Shown here: in pieces, positions 45,148-53,603 of the stretch | Numbering within the stretch: position 1 is the first letter of the stretch | How the letters are laid out: the number at the start of each line of letters is the position of its first letter | Notes under the pieces: model-generated | Told to the model about the DNA's origin: nothing | Databases searched by the model: none | What the model saw: the letters and a program-made list of their open reading frames with translations, nothing else | Made by a program: the position numbers and the translations under genes | From: Tolypothrix sp. FACHB-123 | GTDB taxonomy: Bacteria; Cyanobacteriota; Cyanobacteriia; Cyanobacteriales; Nostocaceae | Assembly: GCF_014697075.1 (NCBI RefSeq) | Contig: NZ_JACJRE010000001.1 | Location: forward strand, 294,301 to 358,300 | Length of the DNA: 64,000 nucleotides | Direction: 5' to 3'

Positions 45148-45936
45148 TTGAACTTGGATACTGTCACCCCAAAAGCCATACTCAGATTAGAGCAAGTTAA
45201 TCTGTTTACAAAGCTCAAAACCCAACTATCAGCGAATCACCAAGGATATCCCATATTGCAGGATATTTCCTTTGAGGTTTACCCAGGCGATCGCATTATC
45301 ATTGTCGGGCCATCAGGGGCGGGAAAAACAGCCTTATTCAAGCTGATTAACCGCCTGATGGAACCAAGTAGTGGCAAAATACTTCTAGAAGATCGGGAAT
45401 ATCGCCAAATCCCCATCGTCCAGTTACGCCAGGTAGTCACGCTGGTATTACAAGAGTCTAAACTTTTGGGGATGACAGTCCAACAAGCTTTGGCTTATCC
45501 ACTGGTATTGCGTGGTTTATCCAAACAGACAATACAGCAACGAGTCAGTTATTGGATGGAACAACTGCATATACCCAATGATTGGTTAGGACGTACCGAA
45601 GTACAACTTTCTCTGGGACAGCGCCAACTAATTGCGATCGCCAGAGCTTTAGTCATCCAACCCAAAATATTATTATTAGATGAGCCAACCTCTGCCTTAG
45701 ATTTTGGTATAGCCACCCATGTAATAGAAATTTTAATTCAGCTGGCTGCCACCCATCACACCACAATTTTGACGATTAATAACCAGCTAGAATTGGCACA
45801 GGTATTTGGTACAAGACTATTCCACCTCCAGCAAGGTCGGTTGTCAGCAGATCAAACAACTACTGAGGTAGACTGGTCTAATTTACGAGCCAACTTGCAA
45901 CAAGCAGAAGCTCAAGCCTCCGAAGAGTGGATTTAG
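45148..45936 (+). CDS. ABC transporter ATP-binding protein
   Basis: The 262-residue protein has a Walker A GPSGAGKT (54-61), a Q-loop (VLQESKLLG), a degenerate signature LSLGQRQ, a Walker B ILLLDEPTSALD and the H-loop region TILTINNQ, where Asn replaces the usual switch His. It starts at TTG. It is closest in style to FetA/STAR1-type or phosphate-importer-like ATPases. No permease or binding protein is adjacent apart from the three-helix protein upstream. Loss of the switch-loop His and signature Gly makes normal ATP hydrolysis uncertain. Confidence 0.85.
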   Translation: MNLDTVTPKAILRLEQVNLFTKLKTQLSANHQGYPILQDISFEVYPGDRIIIVGPSGAGKTALFKLINRLMEPSSGKILLEDREYRQIPIVQLRQVVTLVLQESKLLGMTVQQALAYPLVLRGLSKQTIQQRVSYWMEQLHIPNDWLGRTEVQLSLGQRQLIAIARALVIQPKILLLDEPTSALDFGIATHVIEILIQLAATHHTTILTINNQLELAQVFGTRLFHLQQGRLSADQTTTEVDWSNLRANLQQAEAQASEEWI

Positions 45937-45937
45937 T

Positions 45938-45992
45938 TATGGGGCATTGGGCATTGGGCATTGGGCATCGGGCATCGGGCATCGGGCATTGG
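45938..45992. repeat. Short tandem heptamer repeat
   Basis: About seven units of GGGCATT, three of them GGGCATC, follow the ABC gene. Same family as elsewhere in the window. Confidence 0.85.
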
Positions 45993-46048
45993 TTATTGAT
46001 TATATCTCCTCGTCCCCCCATCTTCCCGTCTCCCCTATCTTTCAGCCC

Positions 46049-46819
46049 CTATACCCTTTGCGTACTCAGGGTTGAGCGTTGATTGCTAAATCTCTCTTTG
46101 GGCAATTTTGCTGGTGATTGCGGTAGATTGGAATTTAAAATTTCCATGTTAAACCGGTATCCTACATTCCGGATAGTTTGAATTAAACTGGGTTGCCGAG
46201 GATCTAGTTCAACTTTTTTCCGCAGCGATAAAACGTGAGTATCAATAGTACGTGGATTATCAATGGCGTCAGGCCAAGCTCTGCGTAGCAATTCTGACCT
46301 AGATAGAGGTACTCCTCCGGCTTGCGCTAAAACGTATAATAAACTGAATTCTTGCGGTGTTAAATCGATAAATTCCCCTTGAAATCTCACCCGGCGTTGC
46401 ACTAAATCAATTTGCAAGGCACCATAATCTAAATAAGCTGGCGCAACAGGTGTGCGGTTGCGACGAATTAGCGCTTCCACTCTAGCTAAAAACTCTTGCA
46501 TCCCAAATGGTTTGCTCAAGTAATCATCTGCTCCCGCTTTTAAACCGACCACAACATCAGCTTCATTAGCACGGGCAGATAGCATTAAAATTAACGGCTG
46601 TTGCTGACGATGCAGCCAACGGCAAAATTCAATGCCATCACCATCAGGCAAATCAGCATCCAGAATTACCAGTGTTGGTTGCTGGCTTAAAAACACTTCC
46701 CTTGCTTGATATATGCTGGCGGCTTGGTGTACGCGATATTCCAGCTGCTGCAAGTGCCAACCGAGCAACGACCTCAGATGGGGATTCCCCTCAACGATTT
46801 CAATACAAACCGAACCCAC
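46049..46819 (-). CDS. OmpR/PhoB-type response regulator
   Basis: The 256-residue protein has a receiver domain (1-118) with phospho-acceptor Asp54 (VILDADLP), Ser81 and Lys103 (LSKPFG), and a winged-helix DNA-binding domain (about 130-225; GEFIDLTPQEFSLLYVL, RTIDTHVLSLRKK, IRNVGYRF). In the acidic pocket Glu10 is kept but the second acid is Gly11, so phosphorylation may be weak or unneeded. It looks like the NblR-type orphan regulators of cyanobacteria, which act without a dedicated kinase; that identity is not proven. No histidine kinase gene is adjacent. It is single-gene by spacing. Confidence 0.85.
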   Translation of the reverse strand: MGSVCIEIVEGNPHLRSLLGWHLQQLEYRVHQAASIYQAREVFLSQQPTLVILDADLPDGDGIEFCRWLHRQQQPLILMLSARANEADVVVGLKAGADDYLSKPFGMQEFLARVEALIRRNRTPVAPAYLDYGALQIDLVQRRVRFQGEFIDLTPQEFSLLYVLAQAGGVPLSRSELLRRAWPDAIDNPRTIDTHVLSLRKKVELDPRQPSLIQTIRNVGYRFNMEILNSNLPQSPAKLPKERFSNQRSTLSTQRV

Positions 46820-47374
46820 GGTGGCAAGACCCCTTAGCGTTGATGACTTTCAAATTAACAAGCCCATGCCCAAGGTTTTGTAGTCTTTGTTACTCCAATT
46901 ATCATTAACTTGACATTTTGTGATGGCAATATTAGCTAAAAGTTTAACTTATGCTTTAACTCCAGCCGATTAGTAATATTCTTAAATTTTTGTTAGACTT
47001 ATTGAAATTATTTCTGTCTAAACATCCTGGCTCCACCGAAGGGGGTAAGGCATCAACACGAGATCCCTAAATCGACCGATCCTTCCCAAAGGTATATCCT
47101 GACTTCATGCTCAAAGCAGATCGCACCTGGCAAAACTTAGTTTTAAGATAGTGTAAAAAACCAGGAAGTTACGCAAGCAAATTATAAAAATAACTTACTT
47201 ACTTGACTTATTTTGTGCTTTCTGGAATAGGATCAGAATACGTTGTAGCTGCTGGAGGGTAATGCCCAAAGTAGAGAAATTGATTTTGACTCCTGGATAG
47301 GGGGGAAAGTCACACTTCACATTTTTGCCCGAATCATTTACAATTCTCATTCCAAAGAGATTTATTCAGCAGTT
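46820..47374. other. Intergenic region between divergent genes
   Basis: About 555 bases separate the response regulator gene from the small gene at 47375. A GC-richer block (about 47025-47135) stands out from AT-rich flanks and could be a small RNA or leader, but I cannot match it to a known family. Confidence 0.4.
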
Positions 47375-47629
47375 ATGCTCCAAGACACACAAACCATCCG
47401 CTATTACCAAAGAATTACCGACGCCTTCGTCGAGTTGTGGAATCGCGGTTATCGTATGGACGATATGCGGATGTATTTGGATGGATATTTAGCCGCGCTG
47501 AGACATGGGAACGCCATTGAACCTTATTTGATTCATCGCCTCGAAGAGGAAGCCAGCCGCTACCTATACGATGCCTCAAACTTTGCTATGGTGCAACCAG
47601 AACCAGAACCACAACACGATTACTACTAA
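47375..47629 (+). CDS. Small conserved cyanobacterial protein (DUF6761-like)
   Basis: The 84-residue protein is helical, with conserved-looking blocks RYYQRITDAFVELWNRGY and RMYLDGYLAALRHGNAIEPYLIHRLEEE and an acidic, proline-rich tail. I believe it belongs to the cyanobacterial DUF6761 group, although without a search this is tentative. There is no export signal, cysteine or metal motif. Function unknown. A GC hairpin lies 125 bases downstream. Confidence 0.7.
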   Translation: MLQDTQTIRYYQRITDAFVELWNRGYRMDDMRMYLDGYLAALRHGNAIEPYLIHRLEEEASRYLYDASNFAMVQPEPEPQHDYY

Positions 47630-47952
47630 TGCCCTGCTTGGGTCAATGTGTAGTAACCACTAATCAACGCAGATGATTATAGCATATTACCTGCCTTGAT
47701 CAAGGGGTCGTGTGGTGTGGAATTTTGAAGATATTTTTTTGATAAGCAATTTTCCCCCAGTAATGCGTTCCTCTTGTCGAGACAGCTGGGGGGATTTTAG
47801 TATAGGGATAACCGTTGATTGTTGATTGTGCATAACTAAGCAATGCCCCATGCCCTATGCCCAATAACGAAATGTAAAGTTTTGCTTGAACTGCATAAAA
47901 CACTAAACAATCTCCGATAGGTGGATGCAGATCTCAGCTAGGAATATTTTAT
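47630..47952. other. Intergenic region with hairpin and heptamer repeat
   Basis: The 323-base gap contains the CCCCCAG/CTGGGGG hairpin (47754-47793) and a short ATGCCC-type repeat (about 47842-47864), and no gene. Confidence 0.6.
47754..47793 (+). terminator. GC-rich hairpin with following T run
   Basis: CCCCCAG (47754-47760) pairs with CTGGGGG (47786-47792) across a 25-base loop and is followed by GATTTTA. It may terminate the upstream small gene. Confidence 0.5.
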
Positions 47953-49317
47953 GTGACAGTCATAGAATTAACGTTTGAGCAAGCAATGCTGGTTCTAGAC
48001 AAAGCGTTGCAAAAGAAGCATTTAAGTAATATCCAAGAGATGGTACTTAGATTGTGCTGGAGTGGATACACTTACGCAGAAATTGCCGAAAGCTCAGGTT
48101 ATGATGATGATTACATCCGAGACGTAGGCTTTCGGTTATGGCAAACGCTCTCGAAAGCGCTGGGAGAAAACATTGCTAAAAGTAATGTCAAAACAGTTTT
48201 ACGACGCCATTATTTCAGCCTCAAGCAAGTAGAGTTACAAGTCTCGACTACCACAGCACATTCAACCCCTAAGAACCTAAAGCAGCAAGATTGGGGAGAA
48301 GCGATTGATGTTTCTGTGTTCTATGGACGTAAGAACGAACAAGAATTGCTGCAACAGTGGATTATTGTCGAAAAATGCCGTTTGGTAATGTTGCTGGGAA
48401 TAGGAGGGATTGGTAAGACAGCTTTGTCTGTAAAGGTTGCAGAACATTTACAGAGCAAGTTTGATTTTATATTTTGGCGCAGTCTCCGTAATAGTCCACC
48501 GATTTCTGATTTGATGCGGGAGTTAATTTTGTTTCTCTCCCAACAATCAGCCGTGAGTTTACCAGAAAATCTGGATGCACAAATTTCCTACTTGATGAAG
48601 TATTTGCGCTCCCGGCGTTGCCTAATTTTATTGGATAATATCGAATCGGTTTTGCAAAGTGGAGAGACATCTGGGCACTATTGCGCTGGATATGAAGGAT
48701 ACGGTCAACTTTTCAGACGGGTAGGGGATGAAGTCCATCAAAGTTGTTTAGTATTCACTACGCGGGAAACGCCTAGTGGCTTTATAGCTAGGGAAGGTGA
48801 TACTTTACCAGTGCGATCGCTCCAACTAACTGGTTTGTCTTTTGTCGAATCACAGCAAATTCTTGCAACTAAAGGATTGGTGGATTCTAGCGCTGAATGT
48901 CAGCAGTTAATTCAGCGCTATGCAGGTAACCCTTTAGCTTTAAAAATTGTTGCTACAGCAATTCAGCATTTATTTGATGGCAATATTTGCCAATTTTTAC
49001 AGCAAGGATCGCTGATTTTTGGCGATATCTGGGAAATATTAGAGCAACAGTTTCACCGCTTAACTGCTAAGGAAAAACAGGTAATGTACTCCCTAGCAGT
49101 TAACCAAGATTGGGTAACTTTAAAGCAATTGCAACAGTATGTGATTCCGCAAATCTCCGAGCGAGAATTACTAGAAGCACTCTTGTCTTTACAAAGGCGA
49201 TCGCTTATTGAACAGCGTTCGGCTAGTTATACTCAACAAGCTGTAGTGATGGAATACGTGAGTGATAACCTGATTGGTAAGGTGTGCTGCGAAATACCTA
49301 ATGGTGAAATTGAGTAA
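47953..49317 (+). CDS. STAND (NB-ARC-type) ATPase with N-terminal vMAP-like HTH domain, no repeat sensor
   Basis: The 454-residue protein starts at GTG. Residues 1-90 form a helix-turn-helix-like domain (LTFEQAMLVLDKAL, CWSGYTYAEIAESSGY) that typically heads cyanobacterial STAND proteins. The NTPase has Walker A GIGGIGKT (149-156), Walker B CLILLDNIE, an RNBS/sensor TTRE and GNPLALKIVA. It then enters the winged-helix region and stops after MEYVSDNLIGKVCCEI. Related proteins usually continue into WD40 or TPR repeats that sense the trigger; none are encoded here in any frame that I can see downstream. It may be a truncated remnant, or a regulator that needs a separate sensor protein. Confidence 0.85.
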   Translation: MTVIELTFEQAMLVLDKALQKKHLSNIQEMVLRLCWSGYTYAEIAESSGYDDDYIRDVGFRLWQTLSKALGENIAKSNVKTVLRRHYFSLKQVELQVSTTTAHSTPKNLKQQDWGEAIDVSVFYGRKNEQELLQQWIIVEKCRLVMLLGIGGIGKTALSVKVAEHLQSKFDFIFWRSLRNSPPISDLMRELILFLSQQSAVSLPENLDAQISYLMKYLRSRRCLILLDNIESVLQSGETSGHYCAGYEGYGQLFRRVGDEVHQSCLVFTTRETPSGFIAREGDTLPVRSLQLTGLSFVESQQILATKGLVDSSAECQQLIQRYAGNPLALKIVATAIQHLFDGNICQFLQQGSLIFGDIWEILEQQFHRLTAKEKQVMYSLAVNQDWVTLKQLQQYVIPQISERELLEALLSLQRRSLIEQRSASYTQQAVVMEYVSDNLIGKVCCEIPNGEIE

Positions 49318-49537
49318 TTACCATGCTCCCTGCTATTTTCCAGATAATCAGTGCGATCGCACTTTATTATCCCCTGACCTCAACAGCGATCGCACTTTTT
49401 GATGATTTTTCTGGTAAACCCCCTTATAGTCAAGCCTGCAAGAATTAAGCAATACTTGTAAATATCTAGTTGTGATTGTTAATGAGATATGGTGGCGTGA
49501 GTATTTAGGTCACTATGGACTATTAGGTGATGTCAAA

Positions 49538-49924
49538 ATGCCCAAATGGAAATTAGTTACAGAATTCACCTTTGATAGCGCTCACTATATCAAAGATTAT
49601 GATGGCCCTTGTGGCCGAATGCACGGACATACTTATAAAGTGAGACTAGAAGCTACATCATCACAGTTGCATTCTTCAGAATATTGCCCACACCCAGTCA
49701 TGGTGGCTGATTTTAAAAGCTTACGTTGGGCTAAACAAGATGTTACTAAAGGAGGACTCGACCACTGTGTTCTCAATGAAGTCTTACCTCCAGAATACGA
49801 AACAACTGCGGAGATGATCGCCAAGTATATTTACGATCAAACTAAGCAGAAGTTACCCGCAGAGGTACAGCTCAAAGTTCGAGTTTCAGAAACACCGAAT
49901 AGTTGGGTAGAGTATCAAGAGTGA
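49538..49924 (+). CDS. queD: 6-carboxytetrahydropterin synthase (QueD family)
   Basis: QueD turns dihydroneopterin triphosphate into 6-carboxy-5,6,7,8-tetrahydropterin in queuosine/7-deazaguanine synthesis; related 6-pyruvoyl-tetrahydropterin synthases make pteridine cofactors. From the ATG at 49538 the protein has 128 residues with Zn ligands His16 (SAHYI), His29 and His31 (HGHTY) and catalytic Cys25 (PCGRMHG). Also present are LDHCVLNEV and the C-terminal SETPNSWVEY with the pterin-anchoring Glu. The upstream GTG at 49472 would add 22 unrelated residues. It is single-gene by spacing, and the choice between QueD and PTPS is not certain. Confidence 0.88.
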   Translation: MPKWKLVTEFTFDSAHYIKDYDGPCGRMHGHTYKVRLEATSSQLHSSEYCPHPVMVADFKSLRWAKQDVTKGGLDHCVLNEVLPPEYETTAEMIAKYIYDQTKQKLPAEVQLKVRVSETPNSWVEYQE

Positions 49925-50737
49925 GGAGGTTGGCGTCATTAAAGATAAGTGCAAGGGTGTCATTGGTTATACATTTGTTGTAGCTTTGCTCTAAAATATT
50001 GCCAAAATAAACCTCTGCGTCTGGTTGTCTCTGCTTCCCTACTTTGAAGATTGGTATTAGCGGTTAACTCCTAATCACTTCAGAATTCATCTCATCGCCC
50101 ATAAAGAAGCGATGGGATGAATTTTTGCTGGAGCCACAATTTTTCTCGAAAAATCGAAAAAATTAAAGTGTAAATTTATACTTATTACTATCAAAGCTCT
50201 TTGAGTTTATACAAGAAATATGAAATGGCAAAGTTATCGAGTAATTTGTTATACTCTTCATACCTGCTGAATTTTAATATTTTTCTTCCTCCTCAAGGTA
50301 TAGAAATCATTAAGCGCAAGTAAAATAAATTCTATTAATAATTCTTTTATTGAGTTTTTGCCGGAAATTAATCTCTAATCCTCGTATTAATAAAGTTTCT
50401 CTAGCAATAAAGGGCAATATCGCAGTTAAAATCTGTGCTTTACGTTGGCAGTGAGCCTTGCTATGGCGAGATTCTGAGTTAACAGAATAATATTATTTTT
50501 TCTTCCACTGAAAGCGGGAAGTTTTAGGGTAATATTAAGTATATATACTTGAAAAACAAGTAAAACCAGCCCAAAAATTAGCCGATTGCGATTGATAATT
50601 CTTAACCTTCATAAAGTTATAAATCGCTTTATTAAGCTTTTGATAATAGTTATCTCAGGTTCTACATTCATGGCATATTCTGTTGCCAGAATTGTGTAAT
50701 CTGAAGACAGCTAAGCTAATAATTAAATTGAGGTCTG
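49925..50737. other. Long intergenic region
   Basis: This 813-base gap holds a hairpin (50084-50123) and a 14-bp palindrome AAGTATATATACTT (50537-50550) and is otherwise AT-rich. I see no coding sequence or recognisable RNA. Confidence 0.5.
50084..50126 (+). terminator. Hairpin with T run downstream of queD
   Basis: Arms of 15 bp (AATTCATCTCATCGC, complement with one change that still pairs as G-T in RNA) close a 10-base loop and are followed by TTT. Position about 160 bases after queD suggests its terminator. Confidence 0.65.
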
Positions 50738-50953
50738 ATGACTCCTAAGATTATGCGTCAGCTTTGGTCGGTGGTGGAAACTGCCCAGACCAAGACTTTA
50801 TTACAACTAGACGATGCTAGCTTGGTGCAATGGTTAGTAAAGCAGACCAACACCGAAGCATTGCTGGAACCCAGAGAGACTGATTTTTTGTGTGATTACA
50901 TTCAATCTCGCCTGTCTCTGATTCGCGATTTAGCTTATGAACGACAGTGTTAA
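50738..50953 (+). CDS. Small hypothetical protein
   Basis: This 71-residue helical protein (MTPKIMRQLWSVVETAQ at the start) has a Leu-rich pattern around LLQLDDASLVQWLVKQ and no motif, signal or cysteine pair. It resembles small cyanobacterial proteins of unknown function. The stop is 39 bases from the convergent ribD stop. I accept it as real because of its regular helix periodicity and normal codon use, but confidence is moderate. Confidence 0.6.
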   Translation: MTPKIMRQLWSVVETAQTKTLLQLDDASLVQWLVKQTNTEALLEPRETDFLCDYIQSRLSLIRDLAYERQC

Positions 50954-50991
50954 GAGCGATCGCTCTAGACTTTTGTGATATTGAAGATTAA

Positions 50992-52176
50992 TTAACTATG
51001 TCGGGGAAGATAACCTTCTACCAAGCAATCAGAACCCACTACACGCCAACGAACATTTTCGAGGGGTAACGCTTCAGTCATGGTGGTAAAGCCCAAATCG
51101 CCTACGGGTGTAGGAGCATTACTACCACCAATGATTTTCGGAGCAATAAAAGCAAGAATTTTTTGTACTGCTCTCCCAGCGATCGCACTCGCCGCTAAAG
51201 TCCCACCACATTCCCACAATACGCTACAAAAACCCCGTTCATACAAGTGCGCCATAACATTATCTGGTGTCAGGGAAGTGAACTCTACCACTTCCACCCC
51301 CCGTTGCCGTAACATTTCTTGAACATTAGGGTTAGCAGCCACTTCTGTCAAGACTAAGGTAGGAGCCTCAGTTGTTTGCCATAGGCGAGCATTTTCTGGC
51401 AAGTTGAGATGGCGACTCATCACGACTCGTAAAGGATTATGGGCCCCTACCTGATGGCTAGTTAAATAAGGATTATCCTGTCGCACAGTATTTCCGCCGA
51501 CAATCACAGCATCACAAGCAGCCCGTAGCTGATGTACTTCAGTGCGGGCTGCTTGATTTGTCACCCAAGCGCTATGACCGGAAGTTGTAGCAATTTTGCC
51601 ATCCAAAGTCATGGCATACTTCAAAATACCTAAAGGGCGTTTGTAGAGAATGCGATGGACAAAAGCTTCGTTGAGTTGTTGACAGGCGGCTTCTTCTACC
51701 CCTACCAACACTTCTATACCTGCGGCACGTAAATGCGCAATCCCGCCTCCAGCTACCAGTGGATTCGGATCTACCATCCCCACCACTACTTTTGCCACTC
51801 CCGCATTAATTAAACCTTCTGAACAAGGCGGAGTTCGTCCGTAGTGGTTACAAGGTTCCAGATTTACGTAAACAGTAGCACCACGAGCAGCCTCTCCGGC
51901 AGATTTTAGGGCAAAAACTTCCGCATGAGGTTCCCCAGCACGGGGATGAAACCCTTCGCCCACAATCTCCCCATCTTTGACAACCACTGCACCCACTAAG
52001 GGATTTGGTGAAGTGCGTCCCAAAGCTTGACGGGCGAGTTCTATACACCGCCGCATCATTAGGGAATCAAAATCACTCCCTACCATTTTTTCTGTCGAAT
52101 TCATGGGTGGAGTATTTTCCAGATTGTAGTTAGATAGAGAGTCATCTACTTGAGCGACCACAGGGGAATTATCCAT
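50992..52176 (-). CDS. ribD: Bifunctional riboflavin biosynthesis deaminase/reductase
   Basis: RibD performs two consecutive riboflavin steps: deamination of the pyrimidine intermediate and reduction of the ribosyl side chain. The N-terminal zinc deaminase shows HAEVFAL and PCNHYGRTPPC, supplying one His and two Cys ligands plus the catalytic Glu. The C-terminal NADPH-dependent reductase starts at GILKYAMTLDGKIAT and includes AWVTN and the DAVIVGGNTVRQDNP block. Total length is about 394 residues from the chosen ATG (MDNSPVV). Starts at 52197, 52104 and 52086 also exist; the first 35 residues are poorly constrained. Confidence 0.93.
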   Translation of the reverse strand: MDNSPVVAQVDDSLSNYNLENTPPMNSTEKMVGSDFDSLMMRRCIELARQALGRTSPNPLVGAVVVKDGEIVGEGFHPRAGEPHAEVFALKSAGEAARGATVYVNLEPCNHYGRTPPCSEGLINAGVAKVVVGMVDPNPLVAGGGIAHLRAAGIEVLVGVEEAACQQLNEAFVHRILYKRPLGILKYAMTLDGKIATTSGHSAWVTNQAARTEVHQLRAACDAVIVGGNTVRQDNPYLTSHQVGAHNPLRVVMSRHLNLPENARLWQTTEAPTLVLTEVAANPNVQEMLRQRGVEVVEFTSLTPDNVMAHLYERGFCSVLWECGGTLAASAIAGRAVQKILAFIAPKIIGGSNAPTPVGDLGFTTMTEALPLENVRWRVVGSDCLVEGYLPRHS

Positions 52177-52390
52177 AATTTTGGGGAACACTCTCAATAT
52201 TTTCCACGCTAGCTGGTCTTTTGCGCGATTTTTTAATAGTAATATTCAGCTTTTACTTTTGGTTATCTTAACCTACAGGGGTTTTTCTATGGATGGTAGA
52301 TGGCTTTTAAATCGATAATCCAAGGGTAAGGAAACTCGCAAGGGTGGGGTTTTCCCGCCCAGAAAAATTATTTTTTTAATTGATATTAGT

Positions 52391-53260
52391 TTAACCACCA
52401 CCACCACAACCGCCGCCACCGCAACCACCACCGCCACAACCACCACCACCGCCACAGCTACCGCCACCGCCGCTACCGCCACTACCGCTACTGCTGTGAC
52501 TACCAAAGATAATTCCGTATAAAAATATGAGACCGAAAAATCCCCAAAATATCCACGCAAACCAATTACCAGAAGATGAAGAAGATCCTGAACTTTGCCA
52601 TCGTGAGGGTTTGATATCAGTACCCGTGCTATCAAAGTTTACCTGAACGCCTAACTCTTTTCCTGGTTCGATGGCTGTTGATGCGATCGCTTCAATAGTT
52701 TGAGTATCAACTTTGCGAATATTGGCTTCTGTACCCCAGGTTTGAAAAGCTTTTATTTTAGTAGCGAATTGTTCCGGAAACCGAACTGTAACTTTTGCTT
52801 GTTTAACAGCAGCTTGTCGTTCAGGAAATATAGCTTTCCAATAGACTTGTGCATCATTTTCATTGACTTCTAATCCGCCAACAACACGATATTTCAGCAC
52901 AAACGTATGACTTCCTGGTGCTGTTAATGGATGTTCCCAATTAATCCAAAATTGATTATTTTCTATTTTGGTTGCACTGGGAAATATTTGCCCATTCTCT
53001 GATACTGTTACTTCATGAATTTCGTCTATCTTATCTATAAGAATGTAGCGATAACGTTGATTTGTGTAATCTGCGGTAAAGGTATATTTTTGAGTTTCGG
53101 TAACTAACATATCACCGTTAGTTTGTACGGCAACATCAACATTAATAAAGTCCCAATAAAAAGGGACTGATTCAGCTTGGACATGATCAAGAGAAAATGT
53201 CAGGCAGAAAATCAGGGTTATACAAAATAAAATCAGCCTTTGAATTAGTTTCCTGGACAT
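52391..53260 (-). CDS. DUF2207-type membrane protein with Gly/Cys-rich tail
   Basis: The 289-residue protein has a signal peptide (about 1-29), then a DUF2207 beta domain (about 32-215; FYWDFINVDVAVQTNGDMLVTE, YRYILIDKIDEIHEVTV), a membrane helix (about 236-254) and a tail of glycine interrupted by single cysteines every 5-7 residues. DUF2207 proteins usually continue with further membrane segments and a cytosolic part; here the protein is shortened to one helix and a Gly/Cys tail like that of TPM-domain proteins. Function unknown. The repeat-like GGT/GGC tract at the 3' end may vary in length. Confidence 0.78.
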   Translation of the reverse strand: MSRKLIQRLILFCITLIFCLTFSLDHVQAESVPFYWDFINVDVAVQTNGDMLVTETQKYTFTADYTNQRYRYILIDKIDEIHEVTVSENGQIFPSATKIENNQFWINWEHPLTAPGSHTFVLKYRVVGGLEVNENDAQVYWKAIFPERQAAVKQAKVTVRFPEQFATKIKAFQTWGTEANIRKVDTQTIEAIASTAIEPGKELGVQVNFDSTGTDIKPSRWQSSGSSSSSGNWFAWIFWGFFGLIFLYGIIFGSHSSSGSGGSGGGGSCGGGGGCGGGGCGGGGCGGGG

Positions 53261-53603
53261 AACTAATATTGCTCATTGATAGTATTTAAGTAGTTATAGC
53301 TGTAGGTTAGTTATGCACATTAATCGAGACTCAAACGAAGCTACACTAACCTACATTTTTAAATTGAACAATTGGTTACACAAGCAAAAAGCGATCGCTT
53401 TTCACCCCGCTAAAGGAATATCTGCGGATAGAGTCATAATTTCCGCAATTGTTACGAAACTTTACACAATTCGTTTCGCTCTAAGTATTAACTAATAAAA
53501 CTCTTACCAATGACCAATGACTAATAACAGCCCTCTCCTGTCAGAGGCACTGTGCGTAGCTTGCTTCCCCAGAGGGGTACGCCAGTATTTTCATTACACC
53601 AAT
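53261..53603. other. Intergenic region with dispersed repeat
   Basis: The 343-base gap between the DUF2207 gene and the CHAT gene carries the inverted second copy of the dispersed repeat (53555-53580) and no supported gene. Confidence 0.6.
53555..53580. repeat. Small dispersed repeat, copy 2 (inverted)
   Basis: These 26 bases are the exact reverse complement of 12862-12887, including the CCCC/GGGG hairpin. Flanks differ. Confidence 0.8.

Noticed and set aside
47025-47135. GC-richer block as a possible small RNA
   Set aside because: I found no hairpin plus T-run ending and no match to a cyanobacterial RNA I know; recorded only within the gap description.
52273-52635. Alternative frame with Val/Ala repeats over the DUF2207 tail
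   Set aside because: It is another frame of the same GGT/GGC repeat tract; the frame with signal peptide and DUF2207 domain is the real one.
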